64,000 bases of DNA from an uncultured Pseudomonadota bacterium. Lineage in GTDB: Bacteria; Pseudomonadota; Gammaproteobacteria; Ga0077536. This document shows, one piece after another, positions 54,413-63,564 of the stretch; position 1 is the first letter of the stretch; every line of letters begins with the position of its first letter. The DNA lies in the NCBI GenBank assembly GCA_903825645.1, contig CAIKBL010000041.1, forward strand, positions 72,375-136,374, read 5' to 3'. Made by a program: the position numbers and the translations under genes. The notes below the pieces were generated by a model. That model was not told the origin of the DNA. It worked only from the letters and a program-made list of their open reading frames with translations, and made no database searches.

Positions 54413-55138
54413 TCAGAGGGTGAAATCCTCACCCAGATAGACCTGTCTGACATGCTCGTTCTCAAGTATCTGCGCCGCGGTCCCTTCCGCAATAATGCGT
54501 CCCTCATTGACAATGTAGGCGCGATCACAGATGCCCAACGTCTCCCTCACGTTGTGATCGGTAATGAGTACACCGATGCCGAGGCCACTTAAATGCATAA
54601 TAATGCGGCGAATATCGCCCACGGAGATCGGATCCACCCCCGCAAACGGCTCATCGAGCAGCACGAATCGAGGTTGCATCGCCAGCGCGCGTGCAATTTC
54701 CACTCGCCTGCGCTCTCCGCCGGAGAGGGACATCCCCAGGTTCTTCCTCAGGTGTCCGATATGAAATTCCCGCAAAAGGCTATCGAGCCTACTACTACGC
54801 TCGTCAGGTCCTAAACCGGGGACAATTTCGAGAACCGCTGCAATGTTTTCCTCGACGGTCAGCTTCCTGAAAACCGAGGCTTCCTGCGGCAGGTAACCCA
54901 GGCCCTTGCGCGCCCGCAGATCCATGGGAAGTGCCGTCAAATCCTCTTCGTCGAGATGGATCGTCCCACCTTCCCCGGGCACTAGCCCAACGATCATGTA
55001 AAAGCTGGTGGTCTTCCCCGCGCCGTTAGGGCCAAGCAGCCCCACCACTTCGCCTGCGTTCACGCGCAGGCTGACATCCTTGACGACCTGACGGCGCTTG
55101 TAGGTCTTGGCGAGGTGGCGAACAGAGAGCACACTCAT
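54413..55138 (-). CDS. lptB: LPS export ABC transporter ATPase LptB
   Basis: Cytoplasmic ATPase that powers lipopolysaccharide extraction by LptFG. With the ATG of [16 protein letters not shown] it has 241 residues, the E. coli length; an ATG seven codons upstream is also possible. Walker A GPNGAGKT (36-43), signature LSGGERRR, Walker [14 protein letters not shown] and the switch histidine in LITDHNVRE are all present. Lies between lptA and rpoN. Confidence 0.96.
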   Translation of the reverse strand: MSVLSVRHLAKTYKRRQVVKDVSLRVNAGEVVGLLGPNGAGKTTSFYMIVGLVPGEGGTIHLDEEDLTALPMDLRARKGLGYLPQEASVFRKLTVEENIAAVLEIVPGLGPDERSSRLDSLLREFHIGHLRKNLGMSLSGGERRRVEIARALAMQPRFVLLDEPFAGVDPISVGDIRRIIMHLSGLGIGVLITDHNVRETLGICDRAYIVNEGRIIAEGTAAQILENEHVRQVYLGEDFTL

Positions 55139-55168
55139 CGAAGACAGATCCGAGTGCATGGACCGTTT

Positions 55169-55858
55169 TTACTGGACTTCACGTGCTGCTCCATCGGTCG
55201 CCGGCAAACCGTTGCCGACGCTTGAACGTGTAGGTGACGCGCGTGTCGGCGCCGCGGCGGCACGTGCGGGCGGCGGCTTTCGCAACGGCGCGTCGTGCGT
55301 CATCCCATGCACCGTACCTGCACCATTCTGCGGGTCCCGCTGTCGGGGTGGGATAACGAGCTTAACCCGACCAGACGTCTGTGGGATTTGGATGTTTCGT
55401 GGGGTACTGGAAGCCCCGCGGCCCGTCATAATGCTTCGCTTCGTGTCGTAATTTATCCGGTACCCCTCAAAAAGGCGTTCACCCTGGTTGAGGCGTGCTC
55501 GATCGATCAAAAACAGAAGATTTTTGTCTTGATGGTATTCAATCTTCATTGCCTGACCTTGGATATCGTCCTTGCCACCATCCGGCGTCTGTTTGAAATG
55601 TGCCGGAGTACCATCCAGATAAACGTCGACTAAATCGTGGTTGTCGGTAAAGTTGGCGATAAGCTTCTCCCCGGTCATCCGCATGGAGCCCTGGACGGCG
55701 ACCACATTCCCCGTGTAGGTCGCGCGGTTAGATTCATCGTCAAGCTCGCCGAAATCGGCCTCGATTTCGATGGGCTGATCAGCATCCGTACTCAATGCGA
55801 GCGCAAACACAGGGCGCAGCAGTAACAAAGCAAGGCTAAGCAGGCGGAGGCTTTTCAT
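55169..55858 (-). CDS. lptA: LPS transport periplasmic protein LptA
   Basis: Periplasmic bridge for lipopolysaccharide. The 229-residue precursor has a signal peptide (LLSLALLLLRPVFALA) and the OstA beta-jellyroll domain (YTGNVVAVQGSMRMTGEKL, AHFKQTPDGGKDDIQGQAMK). The last about 60 residues after KLVIPPRQ are an alanine/proline/arginine-rich tail beyond the usual end of the jellyroll, more than in E. coli LptA. It overlaps lptC by 23 bases. Confidence 0.92.
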   Translation of the reverse strand: MKSLRLLSLALLLLRPVFALALSTDADQPIEIEADFGELDDESNRATYTGNVVAVQGSMRMTGEKLIANFTDNHDLVDVYLDGTPAHFKQTPDGGKDDIQGQAMKIEYHQDKNLLFLIDRARLNQGERLFEGYRINYDTKRSIMTGRGASSTPRNIQIPQTSGRVKLVIPPRQRDPQNGAGTVHGMTHDAPLRKPPPARAAAAPTRASPTRSSVGNGLPATDGAAREVQ

Positions 55859-56405
55859 AGCGGCTTCTGACTCGTTCCAGCAGTTCTAGTCGATTGTGCT
55901 CAAAGTTAGCTCGGAAGCCGCGTGTTTTGGTCACATTGGAGGACCCACGGATGGTCGTCGCATTGTCAGACTCCCCGTATTGGACTTTGGGGAACACACG
56001 GAATTCAGACGTCAGTATCTCGAACTGACGCTGCCCTTCGCTATTGACACGCCATATTTCCACCCGCCCTTGCAGAAAAACAATTTCATTGTCGGACTTT
56101 ATCAGTCCGCGCTCGGCCACAACCTGCCAAGGATTCGGATCGCCATTGTAGATCTCCATATGTGGGTGAGCCAGTTCGGTCGTGTCATCGTCTGGGAAGT
56201 GATAGACGTTCTCCGCGGTCAGCACGTTCTGCAGCTCACCCTCTCGGTTCATCGTTCGCCGCGTCATCTCTACAAAATAGTAATCGGGCTCATGCCTTGT
56301 CTGGGCAAGACTGCTGGTCTGCTCTTCGTCGAGCTGCCGTAAAATCCAGAACGTCAGCGCACCTAGAAACGCCGTCGCCAGCATGACGCGCCAAGCCTGA
56401 CTCAT
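55836..56405 (-). CDS. lptC: LPS export protein LptC
   Basis: Bitopic inner-membrane protein that receives lipopolysaccharide from LptFGB and passes it to LptA. With the ATG that overlaps the kdsC stop as ATGA the protein has 189 residues: membrane anchor VMLATAFLGALTFWILRQL and the periplasmic jellyroll (YYFVEMTRRTMNREGELQN onwards). An ATG six codons upstream inside kdsC is less likely. Confidence 0.92.
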   Translation of the reverse strand: MSQAWRVMLATAFLGALTFWILRQLDEEQTSSLAQTRHEPDYYFVEMTRRTMNREGELQNVLTAENVYHFPDDDTTELAHPHMEIYNGDPNPWQVVAERGLIKSDNEIVFLQGRVEIWRVNSEGQRQFEILTSEFRVFPKVQYGESDNATTIRGSSNVTKTRGFRANFEHNRLELLERVRSRYEKPPPA

Positions 56406-56971
56406 GCGCGGATCGGTTCCCATGGTGACGACGGTCCGGCCGGCGCGGGCGCGGCATCGGTGAGCGTACCCTGTGCCATCATCAGCAGCTCAGCCACTTC
56501 TCGGGCCGCGCCAGTCCCCCCCGCCGCGCAGGTGCGATAACGGGCGACCGCCGCAACCGAGGGGTGGGCATCTGCGACAGCGACTGGCAATCCAACCGCA
56601 CGCAGCACTGGAATGTCCGGCAAATCGTCACCCACATAGCAAATCTGTGCCGGCGTTACGCCGCTGATCGCACAAAGCTCGTGCAAGGCGGCCAGTTTAT
56701 CGGACCTGCCCTGATAGACGTAGCGCACCCCTAGCTCCTGCATTCGATGGGTGACAACTGACGACTGGCGGCCGGTGATGATCGCCAGTTGCACACCAGA
56801 CTGACGCAGCATCACAAGGCCATGGCCGTCCCTGACATGGAATTGTTTGTATTCCTCGCCGGCTGGGCCCAACAAAATTCGACCGTCAGTCAGAACCCCA
56901 TCGACATCAAACACGGCCATACGAACCTCGCGCGCCGAGGCAAGAATTGGCGGCTCGAGGGGAAAATTCAT
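56402..56971 (-). CDS. kdsC: 3-deoxy-D-manno-octulosonate 8-phosphate phosphatase
   Basis: HAD-type phosphatase that makes free Kdo for the LPS inner core. The nucleophile is in MAVFDVDGVLTDGRILLG, motif II in IITGRQSSVV and motif III/IV in CYVGDDLPDIPVLRAVG. 189 residues is usual for this tetrameric family. Overlaps kdsD by 4 bases, and lptC by 4. Confidence 0.95.
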   Translation of the reverse strand: MNFPLEPPILASAREVRMAVFDVDGVLTDGRILLGPAGEEYKQFHVRDGHGLVMLRQSGVQLAIITGRQSSVVTHRMQELGVRYVYQGRSDKLAALHELCAISGVTPAQICYVGDDLPDIPVLRAVGLPVAVADAHPSVAAVARYRTCAAGGTGAAREVAELLMMAQGTLTDAAPAPAGPSSPWEPIRA

Positions 56972-57960
56972 ATCACGCGTGCCTTCAGCAAATCGTGCAT
57001 ATTGATGGCACCTTGCAGCACACGCGCTTCGTTGACCACCAGCAGGGCGTTTATCTCCAAGTCCTGCATGACACCGAGCGCCTCCGCCGCCAGTAGGTCG
57101 CCCGAAATAGTCTTACAGCTCGCCGTCATCACCTCCTGAACACAGATGGTCCGCACATCGAGACCTCGATCGATCGCGCGACGCAAATCCCCATCGGTGA
57201 AGATACCTAAGACGGTGCCCTGATCATCCAGCACGGCGGTTAAACCCATTCCCTTACGGGTAATCTCAAGCAGTGCATCGACCAGCCGGGTCTGAGGGCC
57301 TACAGTCGGCATGGTGTCCCCGGTGTGCATCAAATCGCGCACTTTAAGTAGAAGCCGTCGGCCCAACGCACCGCCCGGGTGCGACCGCGCGAAATCTTCC
57401 TGCGTAAAACCGCGTGCTTCAAGCAGGGCAATAGCCATCGCATCGCCCATGGCGAGTGCTGCCGTGGTACTGGAAGTCGGTGCGAGTCCCAGCGGACAGG
57501 CCTCCTGCGCGACCGCGATATGAATATGGACCGTGGCCGACTCCGCCAGCGAGGATCGCGGATTGCCCGTCATCGCGACCAGCGGAACACCGAGGCGCTT
57601 CAGCAAGGGAATGAGCACGACCAACTCGTCCGTTTCGCCTGAATTCGACAACGCGAGCACCACATCGTGGCTTGTGATCATGCCCATGTCGCCATGGCTT
57701 GCCTCGCCGGGATGGACGAAGAAAGCCGGCGTGCCCGTACTGGCGAAAGTGGCTGCAATTTTGTGCGCGATATGGCCTGATTTACCCATGCCCAGCACGA
57801 CGACCCGTCCGCGACAGGACAACAGGCAACGGGCAGCCGCTATAAAGGCGGGACCAACTTGCGGCAACAGCCCCAAAATCGACTGTGCTTCGATTTCGAG
57901 CACTGCCTTAGCGAGTGTCGTCAGGCGCACGCCGTCAATCGGGGATTCTTGGTATGACAT
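56968..57960 (-). CDS. kdsD: Arabinose-5-phosphate isomerase
   Basis: Makes D-arabinose 5-phosphate, the starting sugar for Kdo. The 330-residue chain has an N-terminal SIS domain (VVVLGMGKSGHIAHKIAATF, SGETDELVVLIPLLKRLG) and two CBS domains (DLMHTGDTMPTVGPQTRL and VMTASCKTISGDLLAAEAL). It heads the long leftward run kdsD-kdsC-lptC-lptA-lptB-rpoN-hpf-rapZ-HPr-ptsI. Confidence 0.95.
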   Translation of the reverse strand: MSYQESPIDGVRLTTLAKAVLEIEAQSILGLLPQVGPAFIAAARCLLSCRGRVVVLGMGKSGHIAHKIAATFASTGTPAFFVHPGEASHGDMGMITSHDVVLALSNSGETDELVVLIPLLKRLGVPLVAMTGNPRSSLAESATVHIHIAVAQEACPLGLAPTSSTTAALAMGDAMAIALLEARGFTQEDFARSHPGGALGRRLLLKVRDLMHTGDTMPTVGPQTRLVDALLEITRKGMGLTAVLDDQGTVLGIFTDGDLRRAIDRGLDVRTICVQEVMTASCKTISGDLLAAEALGVMQDLEINALLVVNEARVLQGAINMHDLLKARVI

Positions 57961-58067
57961 CAGGCGTACGGGTGCTCAGATTCGGTCCACGGGTTCTTTG
58001 GCCTCGTCGGACACAAAAGTGGCGCGCCGGCAAGGCTTCGATTCCGTTAGAATTTCAGAATTAGTTG

Positions 58068-58096
58068 ATTATCCGACAGTGTGCCACGGTCACCAA
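58068..58096 (-). promoter_or_regulatory. Candidate promoter of the kdsD-lpt-rpoN run
   Basis: On the minus strand TTGGTG (58091-58096) and GATAAT (58068-58073) are separated by 17 bases, about 108 bases before kdsD. The -10 matches five of six positions, the -35 three to four. Confidence 0.35.
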
Positions 58097-58151
58097 GCCG
58101 CTGCTGCTGTTTTTATGGGCAGACCGAACTTTCCCGAAATCTAAGTCCCGC

Positions 58152-58859
58152 ATGTCTTACCCGAACCTACGTATCACTACCCCCTTGGTCAGGCAGGCCA
58201 TCATCCTCGCGGCGGGTCGCGGTGAGCGCCTCCGACCGCTCACCGATTCGCGGCCCAAACCACTGATCGAACTAGCCGGAAGACCGTTAATCGACCATCA
58301 TCTGGATCGGCTACGACAGGCCGGCGTCACCGACTGCGTCGTCAACATCGCTTATTTGGGTGCGTTGATTGCCGAACATGTTGGCGACGGCACCCGCTAC
58401 GGGCTGCGAATCCGCCTCTCCAAGGAGCCCGAAGGCGCCTTGGAAACCGGCGGGGGGATACGCCAAGCCCTTGCGCTACTCGCGCCCGGACCTTTTATCA
58501 CCGTAAATGCGGATATTTTCTGTGACTTTGATTTTCTGACCTTGCCCGTAACGCCGCGCGGCCTGTCACATCTGGTGCTGATCGACAATCCGCCGCATCA
58601 TCCTGCCGGCGATTTTTCATTCGAGGGCGATCTGGTCGGGAACCTGTTGTACCCACGATTTACCTTCAGCGGCATCGCCGTGCATTCGCCCCAGCTGTTC
58701 CCCGTGACCGTCGAAAACCCCCGGTTCCCGCTTGCGCCGCTCCTTCGAAAAGCCGCTGCTAACGGCCTCGTCACGGGTCAGATTCATCGGGGTCAGTGGT
58801 TCGATATCGGGACATTAAGGCGTCTAGAGGAGGCAAGGACGGCGATGGCAACATCCTGA
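58152..58859 (+). CDS. murU: Nucleotidyltransferase family protein, MurU-like
   Basis: A 235-residue sugar-phosphate nucleotidyltransferase with the signature AIILAAGRGERLRPLTDSRPKPL and DHHLDRLRQAGVTDCVVN. It resembles MurU, which makes UDP-MurNAc from MurNAc 1-phosphate in the peptidoglycan recycling bypass. MurU is normally next to the kinase gene amgK, which is absent here, so the sugar is uncertain; a lytic transglycosylase follows, in keeping with recycling. The ATG is chosen to fit the family N-terminus. Confidence 0.72.
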   Translation: MSYPNLRITTPLVRQAIILAAGRGERLRPLTDSRPKPLIELAGRPLIDHHLDRLRQAGVTDCVVNIAYLGALIAEHVGDGTRYGLRIRLSKEPEGALETGGGIRQALALLAPGPFITVNADIFCDFDFLTLPVTPRGLSHLVLIDNPPHHPAGDFSFEGDLVGNLLYPRFTFSGIAVHSPQLFPVTVENPRFPLAPLLRKAAANGLVTGQIHRGQWFDIGTLRRLEEARTAMATS

Positions 58860-58959
58860 AAAATTTACAGTTATCTATTAAAAACAACATATTACTTCCT
58901 TATTCTTATTTTTTTGATTAGACTCTTATCTGGCTCCGTTGATGAGAACTCCGCCCTTT

Positions 58960-58975
58960 CCTGACTAAAGTCAGG
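58960..58975. repeat. Perfect inverted repeat in the AT-rich gap before the transglycosylase gene
   Basis: CCTGAC and GTCAGG flank a TAAA loop, about 100 bases before the transglycosylase start. The 215-base gap begins with a markedly AT-rich stretch. The repeat could be an operator or an RNA hairpin; no T-tract follows. Confidence 0.5.
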
Positions 58976-59074
58976 TAGACGAACCGCGATTGAGGCAGAT
59001 GGCTTTCACAAAGATGAATGGCCTTCTCGCCGACGAAATAAACGTATTCTCAATTCCAAAGGCCTTGTATCGGA

Positions 59075-61204
59075 ATGATCCGTCCTGCTCCCAAGCGCGC
59101 CATCGCACGGTGGTGCGTGACGCTGCTCGCCCTTGTTCTCGGGTTCGAAATCCTGCCCGCGGCAGCCGCATCACTGTTGCCACCTCGCGTCCCACCACAG
59201 GACTTAGGACTTCAGCCGCAGACGAATGGCGAGCGGCCCCACCTGCGGATCTTGGTGTTGGGAGAACGCCCAAATCCGATTCTCGGACGCGCGTCGCTGG
59301 AGATGTCGGTACTCACCGATTACGCCAAAGCCCATTATCTCGAACTCGATTGGATACCGGTTGCAACGCCCGAGGCACTGTACGCTGCGCTGATGCGGGG
59401 TGAAGCCGATATCGCCTTAGGCGCAATGGTCGACGCGCGTGTGCCCCGTGCAAGCCTTTTAAACACACAACCGCTGGCGACGTGGCACTACCAGTTAATT
59501 GGCCGAAACGGCCTCACCATCAGGGATCCCTTGGGCTTATCGGGTGTCCATCTGGGGATTTGTTCGACATCACCCCTGTGGTCCTATTTCGAAAAACTCC
59601 GAGGGGTCGTTCCTAATCTCCATCTCGTCGCACTGCCAGAGCACCTAAGTCGCGAAATGACCTTGCGCTTGGTCGCCGACGGCCATTATGACGCAACTGT
59701 CTTGCCCATCACCTCAGGAGAAGCCGATCTCCTCGGGTTCTCGACCCTGAAACCGCTGTTTGACCTAACTGACGATCAACCCTCGGGATGGTATTTACGT
59801 CGAGACCACATCGCCCTGTTGAGAAGCCTCAACCATTTCATCGCGCGCTATCACACGGCCAACTACAAACCCGTCATCGCCCTGCGCAACTTCGCTGAAA
59901 TCCGGCGCCGTGGCGTTTTACGGATCGCGACCCGCCTCGACCCCGAAAATTATTTCGTGGATCACGGTCGACCGTCCGGTTTTGAATTCGAGCTGGCAAC
60001 CGCCTTTGCCGAGGCTCAGGGACTGAAGGTGCAGGTGCTGCTCGCCCATTCCGACGAGCAAATGACCGAATGGCTGAAAAGAGGTGCGGCGGATCTGATT
60101 AGCGGACGCATTGATGCCCATCTGATGAGAAGTGATTCGGAACTCCGTTTCTCTCGACACTATCATCACACCGCGTACGTTGTGCTTACCGGTCGCGATT
60201 CAGCGATCCAGAGTACAGCAGCACTGCGAGGCAAACGAGTCATCGCCTATGCTGACTCACCCGAACTACGCGCCGCACGCAGTGCCGCGGACATGACCGG
60301 ACTCGAGGTCCTCTCGGCGGATCGACATCTGCCGGCCCGGGCGCTACTGGCCAGCGTGTTGGAACATCGGGTGGATGGTCTACTCGTCAGCGGCGAGACG
60401 GCCAACCACATCGTGATGACCCATCCATCGTTCATCGCGGGCGTCAGCGTGCCCAATGCATTCGCCTATCGATGGACCGTCAGGGCAGGCGATCCGCTGC
60501 TGTTGGCGACGATTGACCGATTTTTAGTAGAGAGTCACGCAACCGGACTGGATGCGATCCTGAGCAACAAATATTTTTCACCGGCGTCGAACGCGGGGCG
60601 CGGCACCGACAATCACCGAATCCTCTCACCGTTTGACCCGATCATGAAAACCTATGCAGATCGCTACGATTTCGACTGGCGGTTGATTGCAGCGCAGATG
60701 TTTGAAGAAAGTCAGTTTAACCCTCAGGCAATCTCTACCGGGGGCGCGACTGGACTGATGCAGATGTTGCCCAACACCGCGAAATCACTCGGCTTCCGCA
60801 ATATTCGAGCGCCCGACCCGGCGATACATGCTGCGGTCAAATACCTCTCGGCGTTGCGTAATGAATTCAACGAAGAAGTCCCGATCGGCGAGCGCACCTG
60901 GTTCGCCCTCGCGGCCTACAACGCCGGTCGTGATCGCGTGCAACTAGCGCGCCAGCTGGCGACAAAACTTCATCTCGATCCAAACAAATGGTTTGGTAAC
61001 GTCGAAACCGCCATGCTCGAATTCGCCCGCCCGACGGATGGGACAAAACCTCTTCGGGGTTACGGTCAAGCCATCATTTACGTCCGGGAAATCCAGTCGC
61101 TGTACGGAACTTATCTGCAGTTGGGAAGCGTCGGGGACGAAAATCTGCGGGTTTCGAATGCGACGCCAGAACTAGGTGCTTACCGGTTCGCGATGGCGCC
61201 CTGA
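59075..61204 (+). CDS. MltF-like lytic transglycosylase with two solute-binding-type domains
   Basis: A 709-residue exported protein. After a signal peptide ([19 protein letters not shown]) come two periplasmic binding protein type domains (about residues 50-270 and 285-505; the second opens with [18 protein letters not shown]) and a C-terminal SLT domain (about 525-680) with the catalytic glutamate E545 in [22 protein letters not shown] and the AAYNAGRDR motif. E. coli MltF has only one binding domain and about 518 residues, so this one carries an extra. It cuts peptidoglycan to anhydro-muropeptides by family analogy. Its 3' end overlaps queC by 25 bases. Confidence 0.87.
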   Translation: MIRPAPKRAIARWCVTLLALVLGFEILPAAAASLLPPRVPPQDLGLQPQTNGERPHLRILVLGERPNPILGRASLEMSVLTDYAKAHYLELDWIPVATPEALYAALMRGEADIALGAMVDARVPRASLLNTQPLATWHYQLIGRNGLTIRDPLGLSGVHLGICSTSPLWSYFEKLRGVVPNLHLVALPEHLSREMTLRLVADGHYDATVLPITSGEADLLGFSTLKPLFDLTDDQPSGWYLRRDHIALLRSLNHFIARYHTANYKPVIALRNFAEIRRRGVLRIATRLDPENYFVDHGRPSGFEFELATAFAEAQGLKVQVLLAHSDEQMTEWLKRGAADLISGRIDAHLMRSDSELRFSRHYHHTAYVVLTGRDSAIQSTAALRGKRVIAYADSPELRAARSAADMTGLEVLSADRHLPARALLASVLEHRVDGLLVSGETANHIVMTHPSFIAGVSVPNAFAYRWTVRAGDPLLLATIDRFLVESHATGLDAILSNKYFSPASNAGRGTDNHRILSPFDPIMKTYADRYDFDWRLIAAQMFEESQFNPQAISTGGATGLMQMLPNTAKSLGFRNIRAPDPAIHAAVKYLSALRNEFNEEVPIGERTWFALAAYNAGRDRVQLARQLATKLHLDPNKWFGNVETAMLEFARPTDGTKPLRGYGQAIIYVREIQSLYGTYLQLGSVGDENLRVSNATPELGAYRFAMAP

Positions 61205-61887
61205 TAGCGCGTCATATCCGCGCTGCCTGCCTGACGGAAACCTTCGCGCCTGAAATAGCAGGCATCACAACGCCCACAAGCTTCACCCAAATCGTTTGCC
61301 TGATAACAGGAAACCGTCTCCCGATAATCCACCCCGAGGGCGAGTCCACGCAACACAATCTGAGCTTTAGTCAAATGCATGAGCGGCGCCATAATTTGAA
61401 CAGCGTGTCCCTCAATACCGGCTTTGGTGGCAACCTCCGCCAAGGCCTGAAATGCCGACACAAACACTGGACGACAATCCGGGTAGCCGGAATAGTCCAC
61501 CGCATTGACGCCAATATAAATTTCACTCGCTTCGAGGATCTCCGCCCAGCCCAGCGCGATGGCGAGCATGACCGTATTACGCGCGGGCACATAAGTTACT
61601 GGGATCCCCACGGCACGTTCTTCTGGGATCGCCAATTCGGGATCGGTGAGGGCCGACCCCCCCAATTGCCCGTAATCCAGCACCATGACCCGATGTTCTA
61701 TGGCACCGAGCTGGCGCGACAATACCTGTGCGGCGGCGAGCTCCGCACGGTGGCGCTGGCCGTAATCAAGACTCAGCGTGTAACACCGCCGCCCTTTTGC
61801 CCGCGCAGCAGCAAGCACTGTCGCGGAGTCAAGCCCACCGGAGAGCAAAACGACCGCACAAGGTGAATTCAACGGTTTCTGCCGCAA
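61180..61887 (-). CDS. queC: 7-cyano-7-deazaguanine synthase QueC
   Basis: ATP-dependent enzyme that turns carboxy-deazaguanine into preQ0 for queuosine. The 235-residue protein has the PP-loop [17 protein letters not shown] and the zinc cysteines in [20 protein letters not shown]. The only start near the family N-terminus is TTG; the frame is open further up inside cpoB but with no other usable start fitting the family. Position after cpoB in the tol-pal cluster is common. Confidence 0.92.
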   Translation of the reverse strand: MRQKPLNSPCAVVLLSGGLDSATVLAAARAKGRRCYTLSLDYGQRHRAELAAAQVLSRQLGAIEHRVMVLDYGQLGGSALTDPELAIPEERAVGIPVTYVPARNTVMLAIALGWAEILEASEIYIGVNAVDYSGYPDCRPVFVSAFQALAEVATKAGIEGHAVQIMAPLMHLTKAQIVLRGLALGVDYRETVSCYQANDLGEACGRCDACYFRREGFRQAGSADMTRYQGAIANR

Positions 61888-61898
61888 AACATGTCGCG

Positions 61899-62897
61899 TC
61901 AGCGACTTGCCGGCAACTGCGCGATGCGTTGCGCGGCAAGCTGCGCGGCAGCCGAGCCTGGGAAGCGCTGCTGAAGATCGGTCAGGGCCGCCTTCGCTTC
62001 TATCGTTTTTCCGAGCTCCGCATAGCAATACCCAATCTTCAACATCGCGTGCGACAGCTTTTTGCTCGTCGGATAGTTGGACAACATCTGCTGATATGCC
62101 CCCAGCGCGGCAGGGAAATCGCGCCTCACATAGTGCGCTTCGGCCAGCCAGAATTGTGCATTGTCGCCGTACTGACTGGTCGGATAGTGCTGCTGAAAAG
62201 CGCTAAACGCACTAATCGCCTGTTCGTATTCGCCTGACTTTAAAAGAGTAAAAGCGTCCCGGTACGCCGTTTCAGAGCCGGTGTCATCACTCGTCGTCCG
62301 CGGGGATCCCGCGACGACAGATCCGGCCGCCTCCATCGTGGGGGGCGGCCCGTCCCCAGGGGCAGGTAGCGACGAACCTTGTGCGGGCGGCGCTCCAGGA
62401 GGCATTTCTACGGCTTGTGGCGCACTCATCACTGGCGTAGCGCCCCCCCCCGTCGAGAGACCATCTGGGCCAATCGCGGGCGGGTGATTCAACTGTACCT
62501 GCAGGTCACCCTGCGTCGCTGGCGTGCCCGCGACAGCCTGTTGCGGGACCGCTTGTAGTACCGGTAACGGCGCGCCATCACCGGCCACCGTCGCCGCGGC
62601 ACGCGAGCGCCCGCCGCTCAGCGTCCCCGCAGGCTGGCCCTTTTTAAGCTGCTCCAACGCATACGCCTGCTCCTCGAGTTGCCCGCGCAGCTTTGCCATG
62701 TCGCGCTTGAGATCTTCGATCTCCTGCAGCAGGTCAAGGAGCCCACGGTTGTTTAGCGTCTGCTCCAACTTACCAACCCGACTCGGCAAATCATCGGAGG
62801 TCTGTGCTGACGTCGCGACGGGTAATAGCCCCGCCAGACACACCAACAGCAGGGGGGCCACCGCCTTATTTATGTACCGACCGAATCGTTCAGCCAT
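61899..62897 (-). CDS. cpoB: Tol-Pal system coordinator CpoB (YbgF)
   Basis: Periplasmic protein that links cell-wall synthesis with outer-membrane constriction. 332 residues: signal peptide ending VATSAQ, a trimerising coiled coil (about 40-95, [20 protein letters not shown]), a long low-complexity proline/glycine spacer (about 95-205), and C-terminal TPR repeats ([41 protein letters not shown]). The spacer is longer than in E. coli. It follows pal by 41 bases. Confidence 0.93.
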   Translation of the reverse strand: MAERFGRYINKAVAPLLLVCLAGLLPVATSAQTSDDLPSRVGKLEQTLNNRGLLDLLQEIEDLKRDMAKLRGQLEEQAYALEQLKKGQPAGTLSGGRSRAAATVAGDGAPLPVLQAVPQQAVAGTPATQGDLQVQLNHPPAIGPDGLSTGGGATPVMSAPQAVEMPPGAPPAQGSSLPAPGDGPPPTMEAAGSVVAGSPRTTSDDTGSETAYRDAFTLLKSGEYEQAISAFSAFQQHYPTSQYGDNAQFWLAEAHYVRRDFPAALGAYQQMLSNYPTSKKLSHAMLKIGYCYAELGKTIEAKAALTDLQQRFPGSAAAQLAAQRIAQLPASR

Positions 62898-62938
62898 TTC
62901 CGCGCGCCCCCCGCTCTACGCAATGAATTGCCGGTCGT

Positions 62939-63487
62939 TCAAGGATAAACGAGTTCGACTCGTCTATTTTTACCGTAACTAGCTTCATCGTGTCCTTCGG
63001 CCACCGGGCGTTCCTTGCCATAGCTGACAGTCTTCACCTGACCGGCGTTCGCACCGAGCAAGACAAGCTGACGGCGTACGGCCATCGCTCTACGCTCGCC
63101 CAAGGCCAAGTTGTATTCTGGCGTCCCCCGCTCATCCGTATGCCCTTCCAAAGTCAGTGCAGTCCCGGGATGTGCGGCCAAATAGCTGGCGTGGGCCTGC
63201 ACGATAGGACCGAAATCACTACGGATCGTCGTGCTGTCGTAATCGAAGTAAATTATTCGCGTCGACAACGGGCTCTTGGGATCGTTCAAGGCATTCGCGC
63301 CCGCCGCGCCCGCGCCGTCTTTAAGACCGCGACTCCTTGCGGCATCAATATCGTTCATTTCGCCGTTGGATATCCCTCCATTTTCAACGGCCGCGTTCGC
63401 CGGCGCCTTTTTGCCAAGGCTGCTACACCCAGACAGCGTCACGACGACCATCGCCGCCAACGTCATATTTAGCAAATACCGCGTCAT
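62939..63487 (-). CDS. pal: Peptidoglycan-associated lipoprotein Pal
   Basis: Outer-membrane lipoprotein that ties the outer membrane to peptidoglycan and TolB. The ATG of MTRYLLNMTLAAMVVVTLSG is chosen since GAGAGGG precedes it closely; it gives 182 residues with the lipid cysteine after VTLSG. The OmpA-type domain shows YFDYDSTTIRSDFGPIV and LEGHTDERGTPEYNLALGERRA, and the C-terminus SYGKNRRVELVY. Lies between tolB and cpoB as usual. Confidence 0.96.
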   Translation of the reverse strand: MTRYLLNMTLAAMVVVTLSGCSSLGKKAPANAAVENGGISNGEMNDIDAARSRGLKDGAGAAGANALNDPKSPLSTRIIYFDYDSTTIRSDFGPIVQAHASYLAAHPGTALTLEGHTDERGTPEYNLALGERRAMAVRRQLVLLGANAGQVKTVSYGKERPVAEGHDEASYGKNRRVELVYP

Positions 63488-63564
63488 AATCCCTCTCCTC
63501 ACCAGTTGATTCATCGATTTTAGAGCACCCAGAAGATCTCAAGGTGCGGCAAATTTTGCGCTCG

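Noticed and set aside
58065-58151. Upstream extension of the MurU-like frame
   Set aside because: The added residues do not fit the family, whose N-terminus starts just before the AAGRGERLRPL motif.
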